Positions 22,339 through 33,876 of a DNA stretch of 64,000 nucleotides are shown one piece after another (positions within the stretch are counted from its first letter, which is position 1; the number at the start of each line of letters is the position of its first letter). Source of the DNA: Agrostemma githago (Eukaryota; Streptophyta; Magnoliopsida; Caryophyllales; Caryophyllaceae); the NCBI GenBank assembly GCA_958450325.1, contig OY288259.1:56880987-56944986 (forward strand). The letters run 5' to 3'. The translations under genes and the position numbers were made by a program. A model generated the notes under the pieces. It was not told where the DNA came from. It saw only the letters and a program-made list of their open reading frames with translations, and searched no databases.

Positions 22339-24969
22339 TCACTTATTCGCCTGAAGAACTCTTCGAAGCTCATGCCCAAGATCCTTCAAAACCACCGGTT
22401 TTCTGATCACCCCATCGATTCCCATCTCCTTGAACTTCTCCCACATTACTTCATCGTCGGTTGAAGTCAAAGCAATAATCAACGGCCAGCTCCGGCTTCT
22501 ACTCCGCAGCTTACGGATACGGCTTGGGATTTCCAGCTCGTTCAGCTCCGTCGTGTGGAGCTCCAAGACAACGACTTGGTAGGATGAGGATCCAGACCCA
22601 AGTGCACCTAGACACTCGAGTACTGATGTGACAGGAGTAACAACACATCCCAGCTTTTCAAACAGCTTTTTGGTCACTGCTCTATTCATGTCGTCATCAT
22701 CGGCTAATAATATGTTAAGGCCTTTGAAGGCCGAGTTGGAAGGTTGGGACGATTCCCCGGATTCTGATATCGCTATTCCAATGGATGGTCGAAGTTGGAA
22801 ACGCAGGACCAGTGCCATGCTTTGAGGGAAACCTTGTGGGTTTGGTACCACCCAAATGTTTCCTTGCATCATCTGTTACACGTAAAAGTAGTAGTTAAAA
22901 TATGAGGACATAAAATCTACATCGTATAGCTATTTGCATGTCGAACCAGGTTTATCCTACTCCTACTCCATCTAACGGAAGAAATGGAAGAATCAATATA
23001 ACTCACTAGACTATATGTGTCTGTCATAGGTAGATGTAGATGCAACCTGACTCGATCACATGCAAACATACACCTGAAATGGCCCGTTCGCTAGGTGTAG
23101 CCAAATACATCTGTTCTTCATTATACAATTACGCTTTGCAATTCATTCACTCATGTACGATTTAAAATTAATAAACAAAGAAGATTTAGTGATGACTTAG
23201 AAGAGGTACTAGCTTACCTGAACTAACTTCTGGCAGACATTAAAGCTGAGATCACGCTCCACAATCTCATCATTGCGTCTCTGACCACTGCGCTTTTTCC
23301 GTAAGGCGGAATCGTCAAAGAATAAAGCAGTATTGTTAATCTCAACTTCAAATCGAACGTAAACATAGCCATCAGAAGAGCCTGATCTCCATGTTGCCCA
23401 TCTTTGATCATTCCTCCCCTGACTGCCATGCTGAGAGAAAACCCGTAAAGTCAACGATCCCCCACCATCATTGTTCTGCACCAAATTACCTACCATATGC
23501 AAGATTACCTGGAATACCCTCTTCTCATCACCCATCACATTATCCGGCAGAGCCCTATCGACTTCAATGCTAAAGCCAAAACCTTTTTGGGCACACAAGC
23601 ACTTGGCAAAGCAGCCAGCTTCAGTTACTAATGCATGAAGCCCAAACGATCTAACATCCGATGGGAATCGCCCACTTTCTTCTTTTGGTGAATCGTCCAT
23701 AACGTCATCAATTAAAAGAGAAAGGACATCACCCGATTTCATCATGGTATCAACAATGAGTTTCTGCTCACTACTTAAATTCTCATCATTTAACACCGAA
23801 AGCAATCCTAAAATAGAGTGCATAGGTTTTCTCATCCCATGACTCATAACTCTTTGAAATGAGTTCCTGGCTTGACTTGCCATCATAGCGCTCTTTTGCG
23901 CTTGCTGCAATGCACGATTCTGCTCTGACAATTTCTCCCTCATGAGCTGAGATTCCTCGAGAACAGCAGCATGAGAGATAGCCACAGCCACTTGATCGGC
24001 AACCACCTTGATAATCTCAAGCTCCTGGTTCGACCAGGATCTTTCTTGCCTACTAGGCAGAACCAAGACTAGTAAAGCATAACAAGTCTTGATTAATTCG
24101 GGCGTCCCGCCTTTAAAATTTGACACCTTAAGCATCGGCATTCGTATAGCCGCAACAGCTCCGTGCTCTTCTGATCCACCACTGCTAGCATGACCAAGAA
24201 TCGAATCTTTCCCAAGTAATTGTACCTCACTACTCTCCTTAATCCTTTTAACATCAGGATTAGCATAGGGCATCCTACGATTGCTGAAATTTGGAAAATT
24301 GCGGTTTTTTAACTCGTGGGTCAAAATGACCTCAGTCCTATTTTCATTAGGCATCCAAACAGCACAATTCTGCAAATCCAATGTCTTTGAAAGCTCAACC
24401 ATAGTAGAATACAAAATTGTATGTCGGTCCAACGACTTCCTAATCTCTTGGGTAAGCATCCTAACATGCCACCCTGCTTCACTTTGTTTCTTGATAATCC
24501 CAACCTCCCTACCTAGATCCCAAGTTTTCTTCTTCAACATCAACTCCCTCACCTTGACCTTGAGAAGCAAGGGGATTAAGGTTATGAGTGTGATTGCCGT
24601 AGCACACGACACCAAAGCGGTGAGGAACTTAAATGTGGTGAGTGCAACAGCTAATTGGAACCCATGTGGCCCGTAAGTCCAACCATTCAGCAAATGAGTC
24701 ATGCCACAAAGCACGATGAATGCTATGAATTGAAACAGGACCCATTTGAATGGAAGATTGGAGCAGCTAACAAAGTATAGCAGCTCAATTGGGATTGAAA
24801 AATATGCGACCGCAATCAGAAAGTCGCTCACTCTTTGGCATTCCAGAATGCTCTCAATACTCCAATACCCCTCATCCTCACAATCACATCTCGGCCCGTT
24901 TTCTATGGCAGAAACCGATATAAATAGAGCACAAACTAACAATCCAAATGCTATTGCCCTCTTCATCAT
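22339..24969 (-). CDS. Ethylene receptor, subfamily 2 (EIN4/ETR2 type)
   Basis: ER-membrane ethylene receptor, a negative regulator that signals through CTR1. CDS is join(24969-23218, 22872-22339) on the minus strand, 761 aa, close to the usual 760-775. The single intron (23217-22873) is phase 0 with a GTAAGC donor and ACAG acceptor. The order is: N-terminal hydrophobic segment (subfamily-2 feature), dimerisation Cys pair (CDCEDEG), three membrane helices with the copper/ethylene-binding Cys and His in IVLCGMTHLL, GAF domain, and a degenerate histidine-kinase domain. That domain keeps a His in MSHGMRKPMHS but lacks clear N and G boxes, as in this subfamily. A receiver domain follows. In the receiver the acidic pocket (LLADDDD), Thr (IIALTS) and Lys (IRKPV) remain, but the phospho-accepting Asp is Glu (VVVLEL). 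EIN4 and ETR2 cannot be told apart by eye. Confidence 0.96.
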
Positions 24970-25600
24970 TTTATTTCAAACAATCAATTCTACACAATCA
25001 ATCCAAAAAAAAATTATTGAATGGATGAATCAGCATACAATGTACTCCACAAGATCAAGCTCCATAAGAGCAGAACATAACAACCATTTGCATGCTCCTT
25101 CCACCATTAAAACAATACACCCTACCTACATTAAACAACAAATCCCCATATAAATTACAAAACCCAGTCAAATTTTTCTGTAAGTCCATTTTGCATTATT
25201 AAATTACAAACATATAAGTACATCTAAGATCAAACAGTCCAGCTTGTCCATCATGGAATAATAATCCCATATTAGTACTACCTACACTTTTTAAGATTTG
25301 TGAGGGTTATTTTAATCAAATGTAGCCGTTCTAAAAAATCGGAGGGAGTACAATTTTCCATCAAATTATGCATTAAAAAACCAAATTATACTTACCAATT
25401 TCACAAGTGTTACTTATGAAATTAAGATGAGAAACAAGAAATGAATGAAAGAACTAACCTTTGGTTTATGAGAAAACCCAGATTCTAATCTTATTGATAA
25501 AACCCAACATCATCAACATCATCAAAAATTAGATCTTTCACTCAATCTCTTGTAACACAAAGCCTGCTCACTGCAACATTTTACCCTTTGAATATCACAT
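24970..25600 (-). promoter_or_regulatory. 5' leader and proximal promoter of the ethylene receptor
   Basis: A plausible 5'-UTR intron is visible on the minus strand: donor CCAAAG|GTTAGTTC near 25456 and acceptor TTGTGTAG near 24990, leaving a short leader before ATG 24969. Further upstream (25860-26000) are GATA and GAGGAG microsatellite tracts. The transcription start cannot be fixed from sequence alone. Confidence 0.35.
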
Positions 25601-26144
25601 ACAAGCAAAAAGGAACCAAAATAAAATAAAAAAGAACATACCCATAATTTTTTTTTATAAAATAAAAAAACCCCATTAATCTGGGAATAATAAAATAGTC
25701 GATTGAATTAAAAAAATGCAAAAGGAATCTATAGATAAATCGTGATTGGACAAGTGAAGTGATACACATGGGATGGGATGGGAGTAGTCTTACATTAATT
25801 TTGTAAGAGAGTGAACCGGGAAGAGAGAAGCGCAGCATGAAGAAGTGAGTGAACCGGGGGAGGATGGAGATAGATAGATAGATATGAACATGAACAAAAA
25901 ACAATGGAGTAGTAGTAGTAGTACTCGTAGTACATAGAATAGAATAGAAAATATATCAGAGGAATGAAAGAGGAGGAGGAGGAGATATATTAGAGGAGAG
26001 GAAAAGGGAAGGGAGAAGGAGTGGGGCCAAGGCAGCCAAAGGAGAGTAAATTAGATGAAGAGAATTTGGTCACTTTTCGGATTTATAACGTATTTCACAG
26101 ATTCGGTAATGTATTAAAATCTCACCCCCCAATATACCACAAAT

Positions 26145-26305
26145 TCTCGTTTGTGACGGAGATATTCGTCATAAATAAGTGATGGACCAAGCAGATACCA
26201 TTTGAAGTAAAAAGACAAAAGTGAGATTGGTGGACCTTTATCTTTTTCCCCTTAAATGGTATCTATTTGACCCGTCTTAAGCTGTCGCAAGAGAGACCAA
26301 CTGCC
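26145..26305. repeat. Dispersed short MITE with TTTGACCC core
   Basis: Carries TTCTCGTTTGTGACGGAGAT near 26146 and TATTTGACCCGTCTTAAGCT near 26268, then GCAAGAGAGACCAACTG. This is the same family as 17870, 20826, 27255, 29265, 51545 and 55727. Confidence 0.6.
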
Positions 26306-26358
26306 AATATAGTGCCTATTTTTTCTACATTTTACTCTACTACTCTTATTACTAAGTA

Positions 26359-26566
26359 CTCCCTCCGACCGTTGTTACATTCTTCCCTTTCTTTTTTGGA
26401 TGAAAAATAAGGAAGAGGAATGTGTGACTCAAAAAAAAGGAAAAAAAAGAGATAAATGAGAGAATAAAGGTAAACCACATATTAATAACCTAAAAATGAA
26501 AGAAAGAAAAAGATCAAACTCAGCTCATTAAGAAAAAGAGAGAAGAATATTAAAACTCGGAGGGAG
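26359..26566. mobile_element. Stowaway-like MITE (208 bp)
   Basis: Terminal inverted repeat CTCCCTCCGA / TCGGAGGGAG, flanked on both sides by TA, as expected of Tc1/mariner-related Stowaway MITEs. Non-coding. Confidence 0.85.
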
Positions 26567-26579
26567 TATATAACAATTA

Positions 26580-26757
26580 CTCCCTCCATTCAAATTCAAA
26601 CTACACCTTTCTTATTTGATTCATCTTTACAAGTAGGTTAAGAATATCAAATTTTTATAATTTTTACTAATGTAAAATAAAAGATATCGATGGTGCAAAA
26701 CACACATCGACAAATATGTAAAAGAGAAATGCGTAGTTTGGATTTGAATAAAGGGAG
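26580..26757. mobile_element. Stowaway-like MITE (178 bp)
   Basis: Second TA-flanked element, 13 bp from the previous one. The ends are CTCCCTCCATTCAAATTCAA and TTTGGATTTGAATAAAGGGA-G, complementary over about 20 bp with a few mismatches. Confidence 0.8.
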
Positions 26758-27447
26758 TAAAACTTGCCTGGCCACTTTTTTTTGTTTTTGTTAAATATTT
26801 TCCCATATATAAAACAATCTAATTAATGGGAAAAAGGACTAGATGAAACTCATCAAGTTTTTTTAGGAAAGTTGTTGGGATATTTTTTTTAAAGGTATTC
26901 AGTTTTTTGTGTGCAAAATTCATATATTAAGATGTTAATTAAGTAAGAATTTTTATGGATATTTATCTACACAAGGTGCTTTTGGTTGAAGATTTTATCT
27001 ATTTCAATGTTTGGTTGAATCATTTAGGATTGAAATGGATTCTAACTTTATGACATTTTTTTTCATATCTTTAGTTACATATTACTGAAAATTATAAAAA
27101 TTTGTTATTTATAATTCATTCGATTAGACAATTTAAACAAGATTTCACATGATTGTATGTGATCTTATATTAAAAGTTATATCGAAAATTTTTCTCACTT
27201 GAATAATGTCCAAAAAGTAAACGTAGAATTGATTGAAACGGAGGGAGTAACACTTGATCTCCCTTAATATGGATACATTCGTCACAAATGTTTAACGAGT
27301 CAAATAGCACTCATTGATTAGATAAGACAAAATCTGAATGTATCGAGAATAGCAAATGTTTTGTCTATATCCACTTATATGGATAATATTTGACCCGTCA
27401 CAATTTTGTGACGGATGTGTTTGTCAGTTGTCACAACCATGATTTTT

Positions 27448-27489
<42 letters not shown>

Positions 27490-27789
27490 TGAAAAGCCTT
27501 ACGGTAAGATGTTAATTAAGTAAGAGTTCTCCTTGAGACTTTTCTAAATATGACATGAGTTTACTTGTCAATTTCTCATGATATAATCATGAAAAACCAT
27601 TTACAAAGTACAACTTTATTTGTCTCTCCATAGTTTCTGTGTTCTTAGGGTCTACTAAGAGACGCTTTTCCATTAAACTTATTGGTAAATCAAATACAAA
27701 CTAAATTAAAAATGGTACCAAAAGTAACAAAAATACGTACGTTAATATACGTACAAGACTATACAAATAAAGATGATCACAATCTATGA
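26758..27789. other. Intergenic: MITE fragments and a 39-bp T-run
   Basis: AT-rich with no gene. A GGAGGGAGTA end at about 27241-27250 suggests the edge of another Stowaway-like element. 27255-27440 is a copy of the TTTGACCC-core MITE, with CGTCACAAATG and ATTTGACCCGTCACAATTTT arms. A homopolymer of 39 T lies at 27450-27488. Confidence 0.55.
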
Positions 27790-27791
27790 TA

Positions 27792-27882
27792 CTCCCTCCG
27801 TCCCTAAAAGATTGTTTCATTTCTCTATTATATGTGAGGAGTATTTAAATGAAACGTGACAATCTTAGTGAGACGGAGGTAG
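27792..27882. mobile_element. Short Stowaway-like MITE (91 bp)
   Basis: TA-flanked, with CTCCCTCCGT at the left and ACGGAGGTAG at the right. The internal arms AAAGATTGTTTCATT and AATGAAACGTGACAATCTT make it nearly a complete hairpin. Confidence 0.75.
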
Positions 27883-28255
27883 TAAAAGAGATACGTTTAT
27901 TATAAAAACAATTAAGTACAAGATGAAATGATTATTTTCAGGAACATCTAATAATAAAATATGTATGAATCCCTAATAAATAAAGAGATACAGAAAAATA
28001 ATCGTTCAATAACTTAAATGATTGAAACCGTCTCTCCATTGTTTTCATGTTTTAGTTGTTGCGCAAATAAAACTTTGTAAAAGAACTTAGTACCATTACA
28101 AAGCAATTGAGTTAACTTTCAAATTAACTCAGTAGCTTGTCTGATTTTTAAAAAAAAATGATAAATATAGTCCATAATTAAGAAACTATAAGAGAAAATA
28201 AATTTTCAAAACATATATTAATTATATAGATGTATTTGTAATCACAAAATCTTGG

Positions 28256-28497
28256 AAGAGACGGTCTCTCAATAGCTTATTGAGAGACCACTCTACAGTA
28301 CGTACCACTCTATGTCATATTCGTACCCTTAAATGACAACTTTGTTTTGTACCTGTTTTTATAACAATCGTACCCTCTTTATATTTGTATACTCTTTTAG
28401 ATTAATCGTACCTACTTCAATTAGGTTTGGTACCACTGTTACTTCCATTTGTACTTAGTCTCTCAGTAAAGTTAATGAGAGACCGTCTCTTAGAAGA
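28256..28497. mobile_element. Foldback MITE with AAGAGACGGTCTCTCA ends
   Basis: Left end AAGAGACGGTCTCTCAATA (28256) and right end TTAATGAGAGACCGTCTCTT are inverted copies, themselves partly palindromic (GAGAC...GTCTC). The centre carries several GTACC words. I could not assign a clear target-site duplication, so the superfamily is uncertain. Confidence 0.65.
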
Positions 28498-29720
28498 CCT
28501 TGTAATTTGGGCTTCAATTGTTATGTTTATACTAAATGTGAAAGATTTTAATGCCTTAAATATAACACTTATGGCTGCATTTAAGGTAACCCTAATTTCT
28601 AAATTTACGCACAATCTCATAAAAAAATATCTGAATCAAACACTAAATATCGATTTTTGAAGTCGGATTAGGTTAGTAACTTAAAAATGTGAAAGTGAAT
28701 GGAATATAACTACTCCTATATAAGACGAGAAGCAAAATTAGTGAAAAAGAATCCACTTTCTCGACCTTGAAGTACGTACGTTCATCAAATATCATCGAAA
28801 GATAGCGCTCTGTGGAAATGGTAGAATTAAAGTAGTAATAGCACAATTAGTACGGATTACATGCTCCGTATGCGACTGAATAATGATAATGATTTATCAC
28901 CAGTTTTTGCCTGGGACGATAATATCTGTTCACAAATATATAACGAGTTAAATAATAATCACTTGCGTAGATAAAAATAAACAAGTACTCCGTAAGTCCG
29001 TAACAACTTTATAGGTTTACTTTATCTATTTATGTAGTATTATTTAACCTCTCGTCGATTTATAATGGATATATTCGTCATAAGGGAGATTTACGCAAGA
29101 TTCATAGGAAAGTGAGATTATTATAAAGGAAACATGGTGAAAATGATATGAGTGTATAAAAATGAATAGTAGATTAGTAGTACTCGTAATAATGATTATA
29201 AAAATAAAACTTGTAGACCAGCAGCAAACCTGATCTACTCTAGAAGCATTTTAACTTTATCACACGTTCTTGTTTGTGATGGAGATATTCATCATAAACG
29301 TATAACGGGTGAAATATTATATCATATGCATGAATAAGACAAATGTGTTGCTAATATCAAGACAACGTGTTTTTATCTTTTCCATCCTATTTGATCCATT
29401 ATAACATTATGACGGATACATCTATCACAAGAGAGACTCATTATAGCTTTAGTGTGTAGATCCAATCAATCCATATATATTTTCCATATTTGATCTAATC
29501 CATATTCTCCTATTCATCATCTTCATATTATTGTGGACTAATTTAACCATTAGCCTCTCACAACTTATCTACCCAGGAGTACTATATTTGAAACCAATTA
29601 CGCTACTTCCCCGTCCCATTTGATTTCCATTTGATTTTTTGTATTTGTTTTTTGTGTTTCACTTTGTGTGTCATATCATTGCATAAATAAAATATGCAGC
29701 AAATATTATAACTTGTTGAT
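28498..29720. other. Intergenic with short MITE remnants
   Basis: No gene. A diverged TTTGACCC-family copy may lie at 28905-29090 (AACGAGTTAAATAATAATCA, TTATAATGGATATATTCGTC). A better one lies at 29265-29440 (TTCTTGTTTGTGATGGAGAT, ATTTGATCCATTATAAC, CACAAGAGAGACTCA). The rest is unassigned AT-rich DNA. Confidence 0.5.
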
Positions 29721-29728
29721 GTACTAGT

Positions 29729-30735
29729 CAGGGCCGGCCCTGGGCCTTGTTTGGCGGGGCGACGGCCCAGGGCCCATGCTTGGAAGGGGCCCATAGGAGA
29801 GGAAACTGACTGATATATACATGGATAATAAACATTTAGCTACCAATATACACATTTGATTTGTTTTGGTGTAGTTGGTGAGCAAGCATTCTTAAGTTGC
29901 ATTAAATAGTGGGAGGGCGTGGGTTCGACTCCTGCCTTATTACTCTTTATATCTCCTTCCCAATCATTTTTGTTTTTTCTTATTACTCTTTATATCTCCT
30001 TCCTTATTTATGGCCCCAATCAATTATCTTATACGGAATAATTTTTTTACGACTCTTTATTTTTCCATATTTAATGGATCTTTATTATCTCTATTTTCTT
30101 TATTTGGATGATTTTTTTGCCATATACGAAGTATGATTCAAATGAATTTTTTTGAATTCTAAACTAAGGATTCTTTTTGCTATCATTTTATTTATACCAA
30201 TAAATCAATGACAATATTTCATTTTCATTTTTACGAAAAACTATTTTTTTACAAGTATCGAATAATAATGTATAGTATTTATGAGCCATTAGGTTCAAGA
30301 ATTGTAAATTTATACACCATACTCATACTCACAATATCATTTTTTATATCAAGAGAAGAGCGCACTAAGTCGCAAATGATGAGAATCAAACCCCCAACCT
30401 CTCGATCGGAGTAAGAAAGCTCTTACCAGTTACCACTTGAGTTCACCCTTTCTTCTCATACTCACAATATCATTTGATGACTTTTTGTTTTAATCATTTG
30501 TAAAATTGTGTGATACCATGCTAGAATTGCATTGGAATGTCGTAAATTTAATAAAATCATACCAATAACAAGATGTTATTAAAATATTTTTTGTTAGAAA
30601 CGTAGTTAATGAAAATTATGCCCCAACTAAGGATGATATCAACAAAAATAGTGAAAACAACGATTACAATTATTTTTAAAGGGGCCCCGTTCTATTATTT
30701 CGCCTAGGGCCTCTAAATGGTCAGGACCGGCCCTG
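29729..30735. mobile_element. Non-autonomous hAT-like element, 1007 bp, 8-bp TSD
   Basis: Flanked by GTACTAGT at 29721-29728 and 30736-30743. Termini are CAGGGCCGGCCCTGGGCC on the left and, read in reverse from the right, CAGGGCCGGTCCTGACC. There is no transposase; the interior is AT-rich. Inside are two tRNA-like stretches: plus strand near 29878-29935 (GTGGGTTCGACTCCTGCC) and minus strand near 30355-30450 (GGTTTGATTCTC in reverse). These may be captured SINE pieces. Confidence 0.88.
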
Positions 30736-30743
30736 GTACTAGT

Positions 30744-31078
30744 ACAAAACCCGTGCCTACGCACGATTTTTTTAATTAATTTTTGTTTATTTAGTTACTT
30801 ACTAAATTATATTACCTCTGTCCAAGTCTATAATAACTTAATCTTTTTTTTAGTATTTCAGTCAACCGTTCACGTTTCTGTATTTTGATTATTTTACCCT
30901 TTAATTTTTGTTTTAAAGCATAATAAATACAAATCTCATTACCTTATTTTTTTGTATAAAATAATATTTTGTTAGGATAATATGACTCGTCAAAATCCGA
31001 CCGAATGGGTCGACACGTTGGATACTTGGATCATGACGTGTCATTAAAACTATCTTAAATTTATATGAGTATGTAATA
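30744..31078. other. Unassigned AT-rich DNA
   Basis: Begins with ACAAAACCCGTGCCTACGCA directly after the hAT-like element, a phrase resembling transposon termini, but I find no partner. No gene is seen. Confidence 0.4.
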
Positions 31079-31087
31079 TTTAAAATA

Positions 31088-31591
31088 GGGTTATTTCATG
31101 GGAATAATACCAACTATGTGTGTGCGTCTTAAAATAATCCAAACTATACGTAATCTCATTTTAATATGAACTACGCATTCATTAATCTCGTTTTGTTATG
31201 TATGAAATTATGACCTGCTATTACAAGTCATAGTGACTTGTTGTAACTTTCTAGAATTTTATTAGATCCGTTGCAGTCATCATGAAAGCCAAAATAACAA
31301 TAAAAATATTTTTTTTCATAGCTTTTATAAGACTAAATGAAAAAGAAATGGAAGATGAATTTTCGAAAAATTTAATTTATTTTTTTCAATGGCCGAAAAT
31401 AAACACGAAACGTAAATCAGAAGAAAAAAAGTTAGAGAAAGAGTTGAATAAGGGAGGTTCAACAGGTAGTCGGTCACTCATAGCAAAGCGAGGTTAATGA
31501 AGACATAGTTCGTATTAAAATGAGATTACGTATAGTTTGTATTAATTTAAGAAGCACACGCATAGTTGATATTATTCTCATGAAATAACCC
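31088..31591. mobile_element. Mutator-like non-autonomous element, 504 bp, 9-bp TSD
   Basis: Flanked by TTTAAAATA at 31079-31087 and 31592-31600. Long inverted ends: GGGTTATTTCATGGGAATAA on the left and, in reverse from the right, GGGTTATTTCATGAGAATAA. Similarity extends inward more than 60 bp (ACTATACGTAATCTCATTTT on both arms). Nine-bp duplications are diagnostic of Mutator-like elements. An internal 71-codon frame is not convincing as a gene. Confidence 0.9.
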
Positions 31592-31600
31592 TTTAAAATA

Positions 31601-32045
31601 ACAATTAAAAAATTATTAAATTTAATATTATAAATTACGAAAAGAATAATTTTATATAAATTTTATAGCTATATACATTTTATAGCATCTAATAGTAAAA
31701 TATATTTTTTATGAATAATATAATTTTTTACTTATAAATACGATAATTATTTAATTTAACAACATTAGTGATGTTAAATATGATTAATATTAAAAGAAAT
31801 ACTCTGTATTTTTTATTTGATAAAATATAAGGCGTTAGAAATTATACATGCTCGATATTCTGACTTAACTCGATCTATGACATTTATTTGACCCGACCCC
31901 GTAATTTGTCCAACCCGTATGACCTAACCCGTTCATCCCGTTTAACATGTTTATTCAAAGTATGGAAGAGATTTTTGGTTATTACTCTGCATGTTACAAT
32001 ATAATATATTTTTTTTCTCCAAATTTATGTATGGAGTAATTGGTA
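31601..32045. other. Unassigned AT-rich DNA
   Basis: No gene or complete repeat recognised. Around 31860-31950 there is a run of GACC-containing words (GACCCGACCCCG, CAACCCGTATGACC) of unknown nature. Confidence 0.4.
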
Positions 32046-32054
32046 AAAATTGAT

Positions 32055-32700
32055 GGGATATTTCCCATGGTACCCTCGAACTTTGACACATTACACACGG
32101 TACCCCTCATTTTAAGTTTGTTCCTATGGTAACCTTGTGTTTTGTGTTTAGTGCCCATGGTACCCCTGATCAATTTTCCGTCATAACGGCGTCAAAAGTT
32201 AGTTTAGTTAAAGTGATTAATTTGTTTCAGAGGAAAAATTAGTTAGAACAATTAACGAACTTTTAATTAAAATAATTGAAAATTGAGGGAATGTCCATGG
32301 TATCCCTGTGTTTTCAATGTTTTAGCCATGGTACCCTTATATTTTAAATTCTTTGCCCATGGTACCCTTGTGGTTACATTTCATTCAAGGGTACCATGGA
32401 CAAATAATTGAAAATAGAATGGTACCATTGTTAAAATATTGAAAACACAGGGATACCATGGGCATTTCCTTAATTTTCAACTATTTTAATTTGATTTCAT
32501 TAATTTTCTAACTAATTTCACCAAAAAAATTAAAATTAATCACTTTAACTAAACTAACTTTTAACGCCGTTATGACGGAAAATTGATTAGGGGTACCATG
32601 GACACTAAACGCAAACACAAGGTTACCATAGGAACAAACTTAAAATGAGGGATACCATGTGTAATGTGTCAAAGTTCGAGGGTACCGTAGGAAATATCCC
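32055..32700. mobile_element. Mutator-like foldback element, 646 bp, 9-bp TSD
   Basis: Flanked by AAAATTGAT at 32046-32054 and 32701-32709. Nearly the whole element is a palindrome with arms of about 300 bp: GGGATATTTCCCATGGTACC at the left matches GGGATATTTCCTACGGTACC read in reverse from the right, and CATTTTAAGTTTGTTCCTAT, CCGTCATAACGGCGT and ATGGTATCCCTGTGTTTTCA also pair. The phrase GGTACCATGG recurs throughout. There is no transposase. Confidence 0.92.
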
Positions 32701-33238
32701 AAAATTGATTGATAGTAAAGATTTTGGTTATTGTATGGTTGGACATTGAAAAATTGAACTTTTAATGAATGTAGACAAAAGTTTATTTTGGCGAGAATTA
32801 GGTAATGAAGAGGTAGAATTTTGGCGAGAAAGTTGAAATAACTCATTTGTCCATTAATTTTTGTTTTAGTGAATAGAGGATATTTGTAAATGTAATCACA
32901 ATATATTATGTCTAAAAATATACTGTATTTTTTCCTAAATGCTGTAACTGGATGAATGAATCATACACAATTGAGCTATATTTAATGAATTTGGACAAAA
33001 GTTAACTTAGGTATTACGATATTTTCGTGAGATTAGTATCCTGATAGAATATAATTTATTAGGAATCTTTTTGTTAGGAAAAAATTCTTGCTTATATTAA
33101 TAGAATATAATTTATTTTTACGTGATAATTATGCCTCATTTTTTAGTAGCAATGGATTTTATGCTTGTAATTAAAAATGAAATTAATCCTAACTCTTTTT
33201 TTTTTCACTTATGAGTATTATACAACTTATTAAACATC

Positions 33239-33840
33239 ATACATTTTATTTCCATCTTTATTTATTTTAGTACTTCATGTAATTATTTATCTTTAAGTGA
33301 TTTTACGTCCACCTATAAGAAACTAAATAAATATAACAGTTTTAAAAAAAAATATTGTCTAATAGTTTAAAAATTATAATAAAATAAATAAATAAAACAT
33401 CATAAATTTTATTTCCATCTTTGTTTATTTTAGTACTTCATGTAATTATTTATCTAAGAGTGATTTTACGTCCACCTATAAGAAACTAAATAAATATAAT
33501 AGTTTTTTTAAAAATATTATCTAATTAAAAAAAATTATACTTCCTCCATTTTCTTTATATCTTCCCATCCTAATATAATACCCCACCCATATATTAAGGG
33601 GATGAGAAGATATAAAGAAAATGGAGGAAGTAATAAAATAAAATAAAATTAAACATCATAAATTTTATTTCCATCTCTGTTTATTTTAGTACTTCATCCA
33701 ATTATTTATCTAAGAGTGATTTTACGTCCACCTATAAGAAACTAAATAAATATAATAGTTTTTAATTTTTTTTTGTCTAATAGTTTAAAAATTATAATGT
33801 ACTAATAGTTTTACGTCCACCTATACAAATTTATTATAAT
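33239..33840. repeat. Three direct repeats of about 160-180 bp
   Basis: Copies start near 33239, 33401 and 33660 and share ATTTTATTTCCATCT, TTTATTTTAGTACTTCAT, TTTTACGTCCACCTATAAGA and AACTAAATAAATATAA. The second copy is split by a short MITE at 33540-33630. A fourth partial copy of the ACGTCCACCTATA segment follows at about 33812. Function unknown. Confidence 0.8.
33540..33630. mobile_element. Short Stowaway-like hairpin MITE (91 bp)
   Basis: TA-flanked. Ends CTTCCTCCATTTTCTTTATA and TATAAAGAAAATGGAGGAAG are perfectly complementary over 20 bp. It interrupts the second of the three direct repeats. Confidence 0.85.
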
Positions 33841-33876
33841 GTATAATTATATTAGACAATATATTTTTTTTATTAT

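Noticed and set aside
31282..31497. 71-codon Lys-rich gene
   Set aside because: Lies wholly inside a Mutator-like element, is AT-driven and has no recognisable domain.
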